A DNA stretch of 64,000 nt from the NCBI GenBank assembly GCA_947475165.1, contig CANJLD010000003.1, positions 186,001-250,000 on the forward strand. Reading direction: 5' to 3'. Source of the DNA: Bacteroidota bacterium (GTDB taxonomy: Bacteria > Bacteroidota > Bacteroidia > Chitinophagales > LD1). Positions 25,497 through 33,832 of the stretch are shown here, piece by piece. A program made the translations under genes and the position numbers. The first letter of the stretch is position 1. Each line of letters begins with the position of its first letter. The notes beneath the pieces were generated by a model, which saw nothing but the letters and a program-made list of their open reading frames with translations, had not been told where the DNA came from and ran no database searches.

Positions 25497-27376
25497 TGAA
25501 TAACCTGAAAAGCCGTTCTTCTGTTCTGCTGATGTTCCTCTTCCGTCTTAGCACCTTTAATAACCGGTGAAGAAAAACCAAAGCCCTTAGAAGTTAAGTG
25601 TGCAGGGTTAATGCCCTTGCTCACTAAATAATCAACTACACTCTTCGCGCGGTTCTCCGAAAGTTTGGTATTGTATTCCAGCTTTCCTCTTTCATCGGTA
25701 TGCGAATTAATCTGCACATAAGCATCCGGTGTATCTTCCAGAATCTTCACCAGCTTATCTAAACTCGGTTTCGATTCTTCGCGCAGCACAAAACTGTCAA
25801 GGTCATAATAGATATTATCAATCTTGATTTCTGTTTTAGGAATGCGCTTGATAGAGAAATCGTAATTGTTGCCGTTGGCTTTAGAAAACTCCTTCGAGAA
25901 CTTCTCTCCCTGCGTAGTCAGCTTCTTCGAATCACCGAAGTAGCCTGGATTCAGAACATTTATTTTGTAGTCCTTATCGGCATCCAGGTTAAAACTGTAT
26001 TCACCGTTAGCGTTGGTGGTAGTAGTGTCGGTCTTACCGTCAGCGGTAGTCAGCACCACCGTAGCACCGGCAAGCGGAGAACTGTTGTCTACATCGGTTA
26101 CTCTTCCTTTTACTACTAAGTTAACCGGTGTTAGGAAGAACGAATAAATATCATCGCCACCGGCACCACCTGTGCGGTTCGAAGAAAAATAACCGCTCTT
26201 GCCATCGGCATTAAACGACACAAAGAAATCATCAGCACTGCTGTTGAAAGGTGTTTTCAGATTCTGAGGTTTACTCCATGCACCGTTTACATAAGCAGAA
26301 CTGAACAAATCCAAACCGCCATAACCCGTAAAGCCTTCGGAAGAATAACAAAGGGCAGAATCATGCATCACCGGAAACATTTCATCAAACTCGGTATTGA
26401 TAATACTTCCTGCGTTCACCGGTTCGCTCCAGCTATCACCGCTTCTGCACGTTACCCAGATATCACTGCCGCCCTGTCCGCCTTCCATACGGCTGGCGAA
26501 GTAGAGTTTGTTGCCATCGGTAGAAACAGCCGGTTGCTCCATATCAGACTTCTGCGTAAACGAAAGCGAAATAGGTTTCGGTATTCCGAAAATGTTGGTG
26601 GCATCATCATAGTTGGCTTCGTAAATGCGGCAGAAATTGTCTTTGGTTTTGCCATCGTTACAACGTGTGTAATAAACGGTTTTTGTTTTTTCGCAGTAAG
26701 CCAGCACACCATCATTCTTCTCTGCACTGATAGCCTCAATTTTCTTTGCCTTGCTCCAGGTTTTATCTTCTTTAAAATAAGCGGTCTGATACAAATCAGA
26801 AAAACCCTGCCCGTCAAACGAATAAATCTTCTCGCCTTTCTCTTCAAGGCGCGAAGAAGTAAACACCAGCAGGAACTTTAATTGAGCAGCCGCATAATCA
26901 TTGTAAAGCGTATTCAAATCTTTCTCATTCTTATAAGTATAGAACCAAGGGTCAAGCGCAGTGTTGATGGCAAACTTGCAGTTGTTGAGCAAGCGTGTAG
27001 CATCTTTATCGTTCGGCTGTGCAGCGAGAAAACTCTCAAACTTCTTCTGCGCATCTTCATACTTGCCTTGTTTCAAATAAATATTTCCCTGGTGGAACAA
27101 ATAAACCGGATTGCTGTAACCGGCAGCCTTCGCCTGATTGTAGTAAGTAACAGCATCGTCAAATTTTCCGTTGTACCGGTAGCACTCAGCTACTTTAAAA
27201 TTCACATCGGCTAAATCGGTTTTCTTCTCCGGCTTTTTCAAAACCTTTTGGAAATAATCGAGCGCGGTAGTGTACTCTTTGGCAGCGAATGCATCGTTTG
27301 CCATTTCAAGATTGGTTTGCGCATTGCACACAACAAGCGTAAACAACAAGGTGAGTGTCGTTAGAATATTTTTCAT
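25487..27376 (-). CDS. TPR / PD40 / OmpA-family protein of a type IX secretion module
   Basis: 629 residues with signal peptide (MKNILTTLTLLFTLVVCNAQ). Order: TPR-like helices (about 25-140; DYFQKVLKKPEKKTDLADVN, CYRYNGKFDDAVTYYNQAKA), a WD40-like/PD40 beta-propeller (about 190-410; KLYFASRMEGGQGGSDIWV, FFVSFNADGKSGYFSSNRTG), a carboxypeptidase-regulatory-like beta domain (about 415-500; VKGRVTDVDNSSPLAGATVV), and a C-terminal OmpA peptidoglycan-binding domain (INSHTDERGKLEYNTKLSENRA). The architecture matches PorE/SprE-neighbour OmpA proteins linking the secretion machinery or its cargo to peptidoglycan. It lies between the giant cargo gene (9 bp gap) and the PorP/SprF gene (45 bp). Its stop codon is in a dispersed repeat. 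Confidence 0.93.
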   Translation of the reverse strand: MKNILTTLTLLFTLVVCNAQTNLEMANDAFAAKEYTTALDYFQKVLKKPEKKTDLADVNFKVAECYRYNGKFDDAVTYYNQAKAAGYSNPVYLFHQGNIYLKQGKYEDAQKKFESFLAAQPNDKDATRLLNNCKFAINTALDPWFYTYKNEKDLNTLYNDYAAAQLKFLLVFTSSRLEEKGEKIYSFDGQGFSDLYQTAYFKEDKTWSKAKKIEAISAEKNDGVLAYCEKTKTVYYTRCNDGKTKDNFCRIYEANYDDATNIFGIPKPISLSFTQKSDMEQPAVSTDGNKLYFASRMEGGQGGSDIWVTCRSGDSWSEPVNAGSIINTEFDEMFPVMHDSALCYSSEGFTGYGGLDLFSSAYVNGAWSKPQNLKTPFNSSADDFFVSFNADGKSGYFSSNRTGGAGGDDIYSFFLTPVNLVVKGRVTDVDNSSPLAGATVVLTTADGKTDTTTTNANGEYSFNLDADKDYKINVLNPGYFGDSKKLTTQGEKFSKEFSKANGNNYDFSIKRIPKTEIKIDNIYYDLDSFVLREESKPSLDKLVKILEDTPDAYVQINSHTDERGKLEYNTKLSENRAKSVVDYLVSKGINPAHLTSKGFGFSSPVIKGAKTEEEHQQNRRTAFQVIQNP

Positions 27377-27385
27377 GTTCCTTTC

Positions 27386-30300
27386 TTAATCTTCGATGAG
27401 TAAAACGGTCCCTTTAATCGCGCTCTTCCGGTCGGTAATGTTGTCGAGCGTTACGATGTAATAGTAAGTTCCCGGAGAAACCTTATCGCCTTTGTATCTG
27501 CCGTCCCAACCATCGCGCCCATCATACAGCGTTTGTCCCCACCGGTTGGTGATGATAAGTTGATAGCCGTTCAGGAACACATCGTTAACGCCATCGCTGT
27601 TAGGTGTAAAGGCATTCGGGAAATCAACTATGCGAACGGTGTCTTCGCTTCTCAGACCTACGCAACCGTTAGCCGTAGCAATCACCCAAACCGAATCCAG
27701 GTTATTTATCTTGCTTGAACTCCATGTATTGGATGTTCCGGTTTGAACAGAAGTTCCGTTCCAGAAGAACTCATAATTATCAAACGAATCAGGTATAGCC
27801 GTAAAGTTCACTACTTCGTTAGGGAAAGCTGTAGGGAAATTGTTGTTCCCGTCTTTATCGCTGGTTAAAGTAACCACCGGCAGCGGAGTAACCGTAACTG
27901 TAGCAGGAACTCTTCCCTGCAAATTCGAACAACCGTTACTTGAAGTAGCTTGCGCATAAAAAGTAGTAGTCTGTGTTAAGTCACCGGTTATATAAGTGGC
28001 ACCGGTTCCTATTTCGGTTCCGCCAACCGGGTCTAAATACCAGCTAACGATAGTGCTAACCGGAGCAACGCTGGCAGTTAAAACAGTAGAAGTGTTATAG
28101 CAAATCGTGTCGTTTGTTGCTGCAATTCCAAGAACGGTCGGCACATCCACCACCACCGTAAGGTTAGCAGTAGAACCGTTTCCGCACTCGTTAGAAGCTG
28201 TTACAGAAATGGAATAGGTGCCTGCCACGGTGCCCCAGCTAACGGTAACTGAGTTTGTTCCCTGTCCACCGGTAATGTTTCCACCGGTTACTGTCCAGTT
28301 ATAAGAAGTAACATCTGAAGAAGCTGCTACTGTATAAGTTCCGTTAGTATTACCGCAAGGAGTAACAGGTCCGGTAATGGTAAGTGAAAGCGCAGGGGCA
28401 GTTTTAACCAACACAGTTAAACTTGATGTAGAAGTTCCGCAGGCGTTGGTTGCTGTAAGCGTATACGTTCCGCTGTTAATTGACTGGGCATTGCTAACCG
28501 ATGTGGTTTGTTGAGATGAAGTAAACCCGTTAGGTCCGCTCCAGCTCCATGAAGTAACATTTACACCGGTACCAGAAAGGCTGATAGTTCCACCTGCACA
28601 AAGCGTGTCGTTAGGCGAAGCAGAAACAGCAAGACCGGTAATCAGTGTATCTACCTGCACAGTTACCGAAGCACTCTGGCTTCCACAGGCGTTGTTCACC
28701 GTTACCGTGTAAGTACCGCTGTTAAAGGTAGTTGTCGGATTGATAACCGGATTTTGTTGTGTGGAAGAAAATCCATTAACACCGGTCCAGCTAAAGCTGT
28801 TGGCATTGGTACCGGTGGTTGTAAGAGTAATGCTGCTGCCGCTACAAACCAAACCATTGCTCGAAGCCGTAGCGGTTACATTTTGAATAGGGTCGTTTAC
28901 CAAAACGGCAACCGATGCCTGAGCATTTCCGCAACCGTTGGTAGCTGTTACTGTATATGTTCCGCTGGAGGCTGCAGTAGCGTTAGGCACCGAAGCATTT
29001 TGTTGTGCAGAAGTAAAATTGTTTGGTCCAACCCAACTCCATGTGTTCACATTTGTTCCGTTGGCATTTAAATTGATAGCTCCACCGGCACAAACAGTAT
29101 CGTTGGGTGAAGCAGAAGAAGTAAGATTTTCAATCAGCGTATCTACCTGAACCGAAACAGTAGCGGTCTGGTTTCCGCATGCATTGTTAGCGGTAACAGT
29201 ATAAGTACCGGTAACGGCAACTGTTGCATTATTAATGCTTAGGTTTTGCTGAGTAGAAGTAAAGCCATTAGGTCCTGTCCAGTTATAACCGTTCACATTT
29301 GTTCCGGTTGCAGTAAGGCTAATAGTTGTTCCGTTGCAAATGATAGCACCGGTAGTGGCTGTAGCCGATAAACTTGCAATGGCATTATTAACCAATACAG
29401 AAAGCGTAGCCGTTGAAGTTCCGCAGGCATTGCTTGTAGTTACCGTATAAGTTCCGCTTGCAGCAGTGGTTGAATTAGGAATAGAAGGGCTTTGCTGAGA
29501 AGAAATAAAATTGTTTGGACCTGTCCAGCTCCATGTATTTACTTGTGTGCCGCTTCCTTGTAATTGAATTGTAGCACCGGCACAAACAGTGTCGTTAGGT
29601 GTGGCATTCACACTCAAATTCTGAATTACTGTATCTACATCTACATTTACTGAAGCAGTAGTATTTCCGCACGCATTTGTAGCAGTTAATGTGTACAAGC
29701 CGCTATCGGCAAGTGTTACATTCGGCTTGGTTGGGTTTTGCGAGGTAGAACTAAAACCATTCGGACCGGTCCACGAAAATGACGAAGCGTTATTGCCGTT
29801 TCCATTCAAAGTCAAACTGGCGTTGCTGCAAATATTGGTGAGGTTAGCAGTTGCTGTTACACCTGACGGCACAGTGGCTATTGTTACCGGTACGGTGCTC
29901 TGTGTACTTCCACAAGTATTAGTAGCAGTAAACGTATAAGTGCCGGCATTGATGTTTTGAAAATTGCTGATGGTATTATTCAACTGTGAAGAAGAATACG
30001 AATTAGGTCCTGTCCAAGCATAGCTTACGGCACCGGTGGCACCTCCTGTTAAATTAAGCGTATTGCCTGCACAAACCGGATTAGGATTGGCAGAAGCACT
30101 AACTGTTGTAGGCGTTGTGTTCACGGTCACGTTTGCCGTAGCGGTTGTGTTTCCGCAAGCGTTGGTAGCAGTAAGCGTATACGTACCGGTGGCATTCTGT
30201 TGTGCATTTGACACCGAAGCGTTTTGTGTATTCGCAGTAAAACTGTTTGGTCCGCTCCAACTCCATGACGTAGCATTGGTACCGGCACCGGTTAGGTTAA

Positions 30301-32473
30301 TGGTGTTTCCTGCACAAATAGTTTGTGTACCTGGCGAAGCCGTTACGTTTTGCGGAACGTTGTTTACAACTAGAGTAAAACTGCCATTTCCGCTTCCGCA
30401 GGTACTGCTTGCAATTAAGGTATACAAACCGGCAGCCGTAGCGGTAACATTTAAAATCTGCGGGCTTTGTGTATTCGATGTAAAACCATTCGGACCTGTC
30501 CAACTCCAGTTATTTACTCCGCTTCCGGCACCGGTTAAAGTTACTGTGCCTCCTACACAAGCAGGATTCGGTGAGCCGCTGGCACCTACACCGCTTACAC
30601 CAGCAACTACCGTAACCGATAAGGTTTTAGACGTACTTCCGCAACTGTTACTTACAGTAACAGAAACTGTATAAGGTCCGCCACTGTTTGTCCAGTTGAT
30701 GGTGGCGTTTGCTGTGTTTGCCCCACTGATAGTTCCCCCACCGCTTACTGTCCATGCATAGGTGGTAGCACCGGTAGCGGTAATAGAATAATTTGCACTG
30801 CCTAAGCAAGGATTCGCACTTCCCGAAATATTGCCTACTGAAGAAGGTGCATTATTTACAGTAACGGTTACACCGGCACTTCTGTTACTCACACAACCCG
30901 GATTAGTATTGTCATCTGCTTCTACATAATAAATAGTGGTAACCGTTGGGGAAACTACTAAAGTAGCACCGCTTCCTATAGAAGTTCCACCGGATGACTG
31001 TGTATAATACTTATAAGTAACATTACTGCCTCCCGATGCTGTTAAAGTAGATGAACTGCCAGAACAAATAGTAGTTGGGTTAGCGCTAAGAGAAGGAGTA
31101 GGAGGCTTAGTGCATACGATAGTCTGACAATTAATTGTAACACCCGGAGTAGATGTTACTCCGGCAATGCCACCGCTGTTTCTTACGTTTGTTAAGGTTG
31201 GAATTACAGGAGAAAAAGAATTTACTGTCGGACCATAGCTTTGAGTGAGAATAGTAATATTAGATGGTGGACAGATGGATCCGGTTCCCTGATTTCCATT
31301 AACATCGGTCTTGGTTACACCAAAATCGTAACCCCCGCTGCCTCCGTTAATATCAGCACTTAAACTATTCATTAAAAAACCGGAATCGGCTGCCTGAATA
31401 CCGGTTGGCAGAATAGAAATGAAAGAATTATAAGAGCGTGCAAAAAGCGGAAGCCCGGTATTTCTATCTGCTTTAAACAATATGGTGGTAAAAGCGTTAA
31501 GCGAAGCCCCCGAAGCGAAAACTGCAAGATTATTATCTGCGGTCTTGGTTAAGTTACCGGCCGTAACCGGAAGCCCCGTTGCGTAATAACGCATATTTGT
31601 GCCTATAACGGAAGGGCCTGAATTAGGGGCGCTCCAGTTATAAATGTATGCACCCAGATTATCCAACCCCGACATAATAATGTTATTGCCGGCATCCTGA
31701 ATAACGGATTGCACATCTTCTGAATTGCTGTTTCCGAATCTTCTTGCCCATTGAAGAGTTCCGTTGAAATCTGTTTTAATCACCACCGCATCACTCGGTC
31801 CATCGTTAGCAGAAGTAGTAATAGAGCCTACAAAAACATATCCGTCCGATACTTCCGTAACAGCATTCAGATAATCATCATCGTCAAACGCAGTAGTGAA
31901 AAAAAACACCTTCGACCATACCACAGCACCGTTGGCATCTACTTTAACGGCATACATCTTTGATGAATCGGTCATGGCGCTGCCGTTGTTAACTTGGCTT
32001 GCACTGCCGGCTACCACAAACCCACCATCGGTTGCCTGAATAATTTTGTTGCCATAAGCACTTGCTCCTGAAACCGGAATATACCGGTACTGCCAGGTGG
32101 GGGCTCCGAAGGCAGTAGGGATTTTTGCAATCAAGCACTGGCTGTTGGCATCACCGGTTACAATATATCCACCGGAGGTCGCTTTTTTTATGTCGGCAAA
32201 ATTTACAGAAGTAGAGAACGCCCCGTTATTATACAATGTGCTTTTTACATGGTTACCGTTTTGGTCAATTTCGGTTAAGCCACCCTTAGGGCCCAGCGGA
32301 ATGCTAATACCGATTTCAAATGACGAGAAAATATAATTGCCCGATGTAGCCTGAACCATTCCCGTAGGCCAGTCGAACTGGCTGTAATTGTATTGAGTGC
32401 GGAACGTGGATTGTTGAGCGTTGGCGGAAATAAAAAACACCAGCGCAACGAACGATAAGGAGAACTTTTTCAT
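27386..32473 (-). CDS. Giant surface protein with Ig-like/PKD repeats, T9SS type B sorting domain
   Basis: 1695 residues from ATG 32473 (signal peptide MKKFSLSFVALVFFISANAQ); the frame extends to 32575 but without support. Residues about 25-450 look like a beta-propeller-type domain (GGYIVTGDANSQC, DGYVFVGSITTS, NNIIMSGLDN repeats). Then follow Ig-like modules, including nine of about 79 residues carrying the hallmark WSWTGPNGF...GTYTVTATNACG, and a final 90-residue gliding-motility-associated C-terminal domain (FPNAFTPNSDGVNDVF, ITNRWGQTLYDG). Such proteins cross the outer membrane by the type IX system and work as adhesins. Ligand unknown. Upstream gene of the OmpA/PorP module. Confidence 0.93.
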   Translation of the reverse strand: MKKFSLSFVALVFFISANAQQSTFRTQYNYSQFDWPTGMVQATSGNYIFSSFEIGISIPLGPKGGLTEIDQNGNHVKSTLYNNGAFSTSVNFADIKKATSGGYIVTGDANSQCLIAKIPTAFGAPTWQYRYIPVSGASAYGNKIIQATDGGFVVAGSASQVNNGSAMTDSSKMYAVKVDANGAVVWSKVFFFTTAFDDDDYLNAVTEVSDGYVFVGSITTSANDGPSDAVVIKTDFNGTLQWARRFGNSNSEDVQSVIQDAGNNIIMSGLDNLGAYIYNWSAPNSGPSVIGTNMRYYATGLPVTAGNLTKTADNNLAVFASGASLNAFTTILFKADRNTGLPLFARSYNSFISILPTGIQAADSGFLMNSLSADINGGSGGYDFGVTKTDVNGNQGTGSICPPSNITILTQSYGPTVNSFSPVIPTLTNVRNSGGIAGVTSTPGVTINCQTIVCTKPPTPSLSANPTTICSGSSSTLTASGGSNVTYKYYTQSSGGTSIGSGATLVVSPTVTTIYYVEADDNTNPGCVSNRSAGVTVTVNNAPSSVGNISGSANPCLGSANYSITATGATTYAWTVSGGGTISGANTANATINWTNSGGPYTVSVTVSNSCGSTSKTLSVTVVAGVSGVGASGSPNPACVGGTVTLTGAGSGVNNWSWTGPNGFTSNTQSPQILNVTATAAGLYTLIASSTCGSGNGSFTLVVNNVPQNVTASPGTQTICAGNTINLTGAGTNATSWSWSGPNSFTANTQNASVSNAQQNATGTYTLTATNACGNTTATANVTVNTTPTTVSASANPNPVCAGNTLNLTGGATGAVSYAWTGPNSYSSSQLNNTISNFQNINAGTYTFTATNTCGSTQSTVPVTIATVPSGVTATANLTNICSNASLTLNGNGNNASSFSWTGPNGFSSTSQNPTKPNVTLADSGLYTLTATNACGNTTASVNVDVDTVIQNLSVNATPNDTVCAGATIQLQGSGTQVNTWSWTGPNNFISSQQSPSIPNSTTAASGTYTVTTSNACGTSTATLSVLVNNAIASLSATATTGAIICNGTTISLTATGTNVNGYNWTGPNGFTSTQQNLSINNATVAVTGTYTVTANNACGNQTATVSVQVDTLIENLTSSASPNDTVCAGGAINLNANGTNVNTWSWVGPNNFTSAQQNASVPNATAASSGTYTVTATNGCGNAQASVAVLVNDPIQNVTATASSNGLVCSGSSITLTTTGTNANSFSWTGVNGFSSTQQNPVINPTTTFNSGTYTVTVNNACGSQSASVTVQVDTLITGLAVSASPNDTLCAGGTISLSGTGVNVTSWSWSGPNGFTSSQQTTSVSNAQSINSGTYTLTATNACGTSTSSLTVLVKTAPALSLTITGPVTPCGNTNGTYTVAASSDVTSYNWTVTGGNITGGQGTNSVTVSWGTVAGTYSISVTASNECGNGSTANLTVVVDVPTVLGIAATNDTICYNTSTVLTASVAPVSTIVSWYLDPVGGTEIGTGATYITGDLTQTTTFYAQATSSNGCSNLQGRVPATVTVTPLPVVTLTSDKDGNNNFPTAFPNEVVNFTAIPDSFDNYEFFWNGTSVQTGTSNTWSSSKINNLDSVWVIATANGCVGLRSEDTVRIVDFPNAFTPNSDGVNDVFLNGYQLIITNRWGQTLYDGRDGWDGRYKGDKVSPGTYYYIVTLDNITDRKSAIKGTVLLIED

Positions 32474-32557
32474 GTCAGGGTTAATGTGTGGACGGTAAAT
32501 ATAGAAAAGCAGATAAAAAGGAATTATTTCTTTTTTCTTAAGATTAACGGTTGCCAC

Positions 32558-32590
32558 AAAAAAAATCCCCGGCATATTTCAGCACGGGGA
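32558..32590 (-). terminator. Rho-independent terminator of the small secreted protein
   Basis: On the minus strand TCCCCG...CGGGGA with a 13-nt loop, followed by eight T residues. 25 bp past the stop codon at 32615. Confidence 0.85.
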
Positions 32591-32614
32591 CTCACCCTAT
32601 TTAACCCATTCTAT

Positions 32615-32941
32615 TTAGAAACGGTGTTGACCGTCATGTTTTTGATGATAGATGTTTCTGCTGGCTCTTGCCTGTTCGGTTTTAATAACTGCACGCTCGC
32701 AAGGAGTAATTACTCCATCTGCTTTAGCGCAGCGTTTGGTTTGACGAATTTTTGCCTGCTGCATCTCTAAGCGAACAACTTCTTTTCTGGTCAGTTTTCC
32801 GGTTTTGAATCCGTGATGAATTCGTTTTTGTTCAATACGTTGTTGATGTTTAATGCCGGGTGTGAAAGGTGTTTGTGCTTTTAAAGTTGGTGCGGTGGCT
32901 CCTAAAATAAAAAGAGCAATTCCGATGATTATCTTTTTCAT
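32615..32941 (-). CDS. Small secreted basic protein, unknown
   Basis: 108 residues with signal peptide (MKKIIIGIALFILGATAPTLKAQ). The mature part is helical and very basic: TPGIKHQQRIEQKRIHHGFK, LTRKEVVRLEMQQAKIRQTK, then KADGVITPCERAVI and SRNIYHQKHDGQHRF. ADGVITPCER resembles half an EF-hand-like loop. Similar short proteins with Lys/His-rich repeats are common hypothetical proteins in Bacteroidota; function is not known to me. Own terminator. Confidence 0.75.
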   Translation of the reverse strand: MKKIIIGIALFILGATAPTLKAQTPFTPGIKHQQRIEQKRIHHGFKTGKLTRKEVVRLEMQQAKIRQTKRCAKADGVITPCERAVIKTEQARASRNIYHQKHDGQHRF

Positions 32942-33067
32942 GATTTCTATTTTTATTGGTTACTGAATTTATTTCGTTGTTATGGTTCTATGACGAAGCG
33001 ATATAATCGAGGTTTAATCGCCCGCTTAATTTTTTTTTCTTTGTTTTGGTTTTAATAGATAAAAACA

Positions 33068-33811
33068 ATGTTGCTGAAAGGAAAAAATGCATTGATAACA
33101 GGGGGAACAAGAGGCATTGGTCATGCTATTGCAAAGAAATTTGCAGAGCAGGGATGTAATGTGGCGTTCACATTTGTTAGCAGCGAAGAGAAAGCAAAAC
33201 AATTGGAGGAAGAGTTGAACGCATTGGGCGTTAAAGCAAAAGCCTATAAAAGCGATGCCGGTTCATACAACGATGCAGAGAAATTGGTTGATGATGTTGC
33301 AAAAGAATTCGGAGCGATTGATGTGCTGGTGAATAACGCAGGTATAACACGCGATAATTTAATTCTGCGGATGAGCGAAGAACAGTGGGATGAAGTGATA
33401 CAGGCAAACCTGAAATCGGTATTCAATCTGACTAAGCATGTTTCAAAACTTATGTTGCGTCAAAAGAGTGGTTCTATTATCAATCTTACTTCTATAATAG
33501 GAGAGATGGGGCAAGGCGGACAATCCAACTACGCTGCGAGTAAAGCAGGAGTTATTGGTTTTACTAAATCAATTGCCGATGAATTTGGTTCACGAAGTAT
33601 TCGTTGCAACGCTATTGCTCCGGGTTTTATTGAAACCGATATGACAGGTGTGCTGAGCGATGAAGTGAAAAAAAATATTCTTGCACAGATTCCCATGAAA
33701 CGTATGGGCAGCGCAGAAGAAGTTGCGAATACCGCTTTGTTTCTCGCCAGCGATTTAAGTGCGTATGTAAGCGGACAAGTGATTAGTGTATGTGGTGCCA
33801 TGAGCAGATAA
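33068..33811 (+). CDS. fabG: 3-oxoacyl-ACP reductase
   Basis: 247 residues, SDR family. TGGTRGIGHAIAKKF is the NADP loop; NNAGITRDNLILRMSEEQWD is diagnostic for FabG; catalytic Tyr155 and Lys159 lie in NYAASKAGV; the C-terminus has ETDMTGVLSDEVKK and IPMKRMGSAEEVANT. It reduces 3-oxoacyl-ACP in fatty acid synthesis. Identity with true FabG is likely because NAGITRDNL is intact. Followed after 21 bp by a membrane protein gene of unrelated function. Confidence 0.93.
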   Translation: MLLKGKNALITGGTRGIGHAIAKKFAEQGCNVAFTFVSSEEKAKQLEEELNALGVKAKAYKSDAGSYNDAEKLVDDVAKEFGAIDVLVNNAGITRDNLILRMSEEQWDEVIQANLKSVFNLTKHVSKLMLRQKSGSIINLTSIIGEMGQGGQSNYAASKAGVIGFTKSIADEFGSRSIRCNAIAPGFIETDMTGVLSDEVKKNILAQIPMKRMGSAEEVANTALFLASDLSAYVSGQVISVCGAMSR

Positions 33812-33832
33812 TCCTAAATTCTAAATTTCAAA

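Noticed and set aside
26363-26881. Plus-strand open frame of 172 codons within the OmpA/TPR gene
   Set aside because: Overlaps an intact conserved gene entirely, and its product shows no recognisable features.
30036-30674. Plus-strand open frame of 212 codons inside the 1695-residue surface protein gene
   Set aside because: Mirror of the repetitive Thr/Ser/Gly/Asn-rich coding sequence on the minus strand (Val/Pro/Ala-rich product). The same applies to other long frames opposite the surface proteins, e.g. 29691-29939 and 57680-57940.
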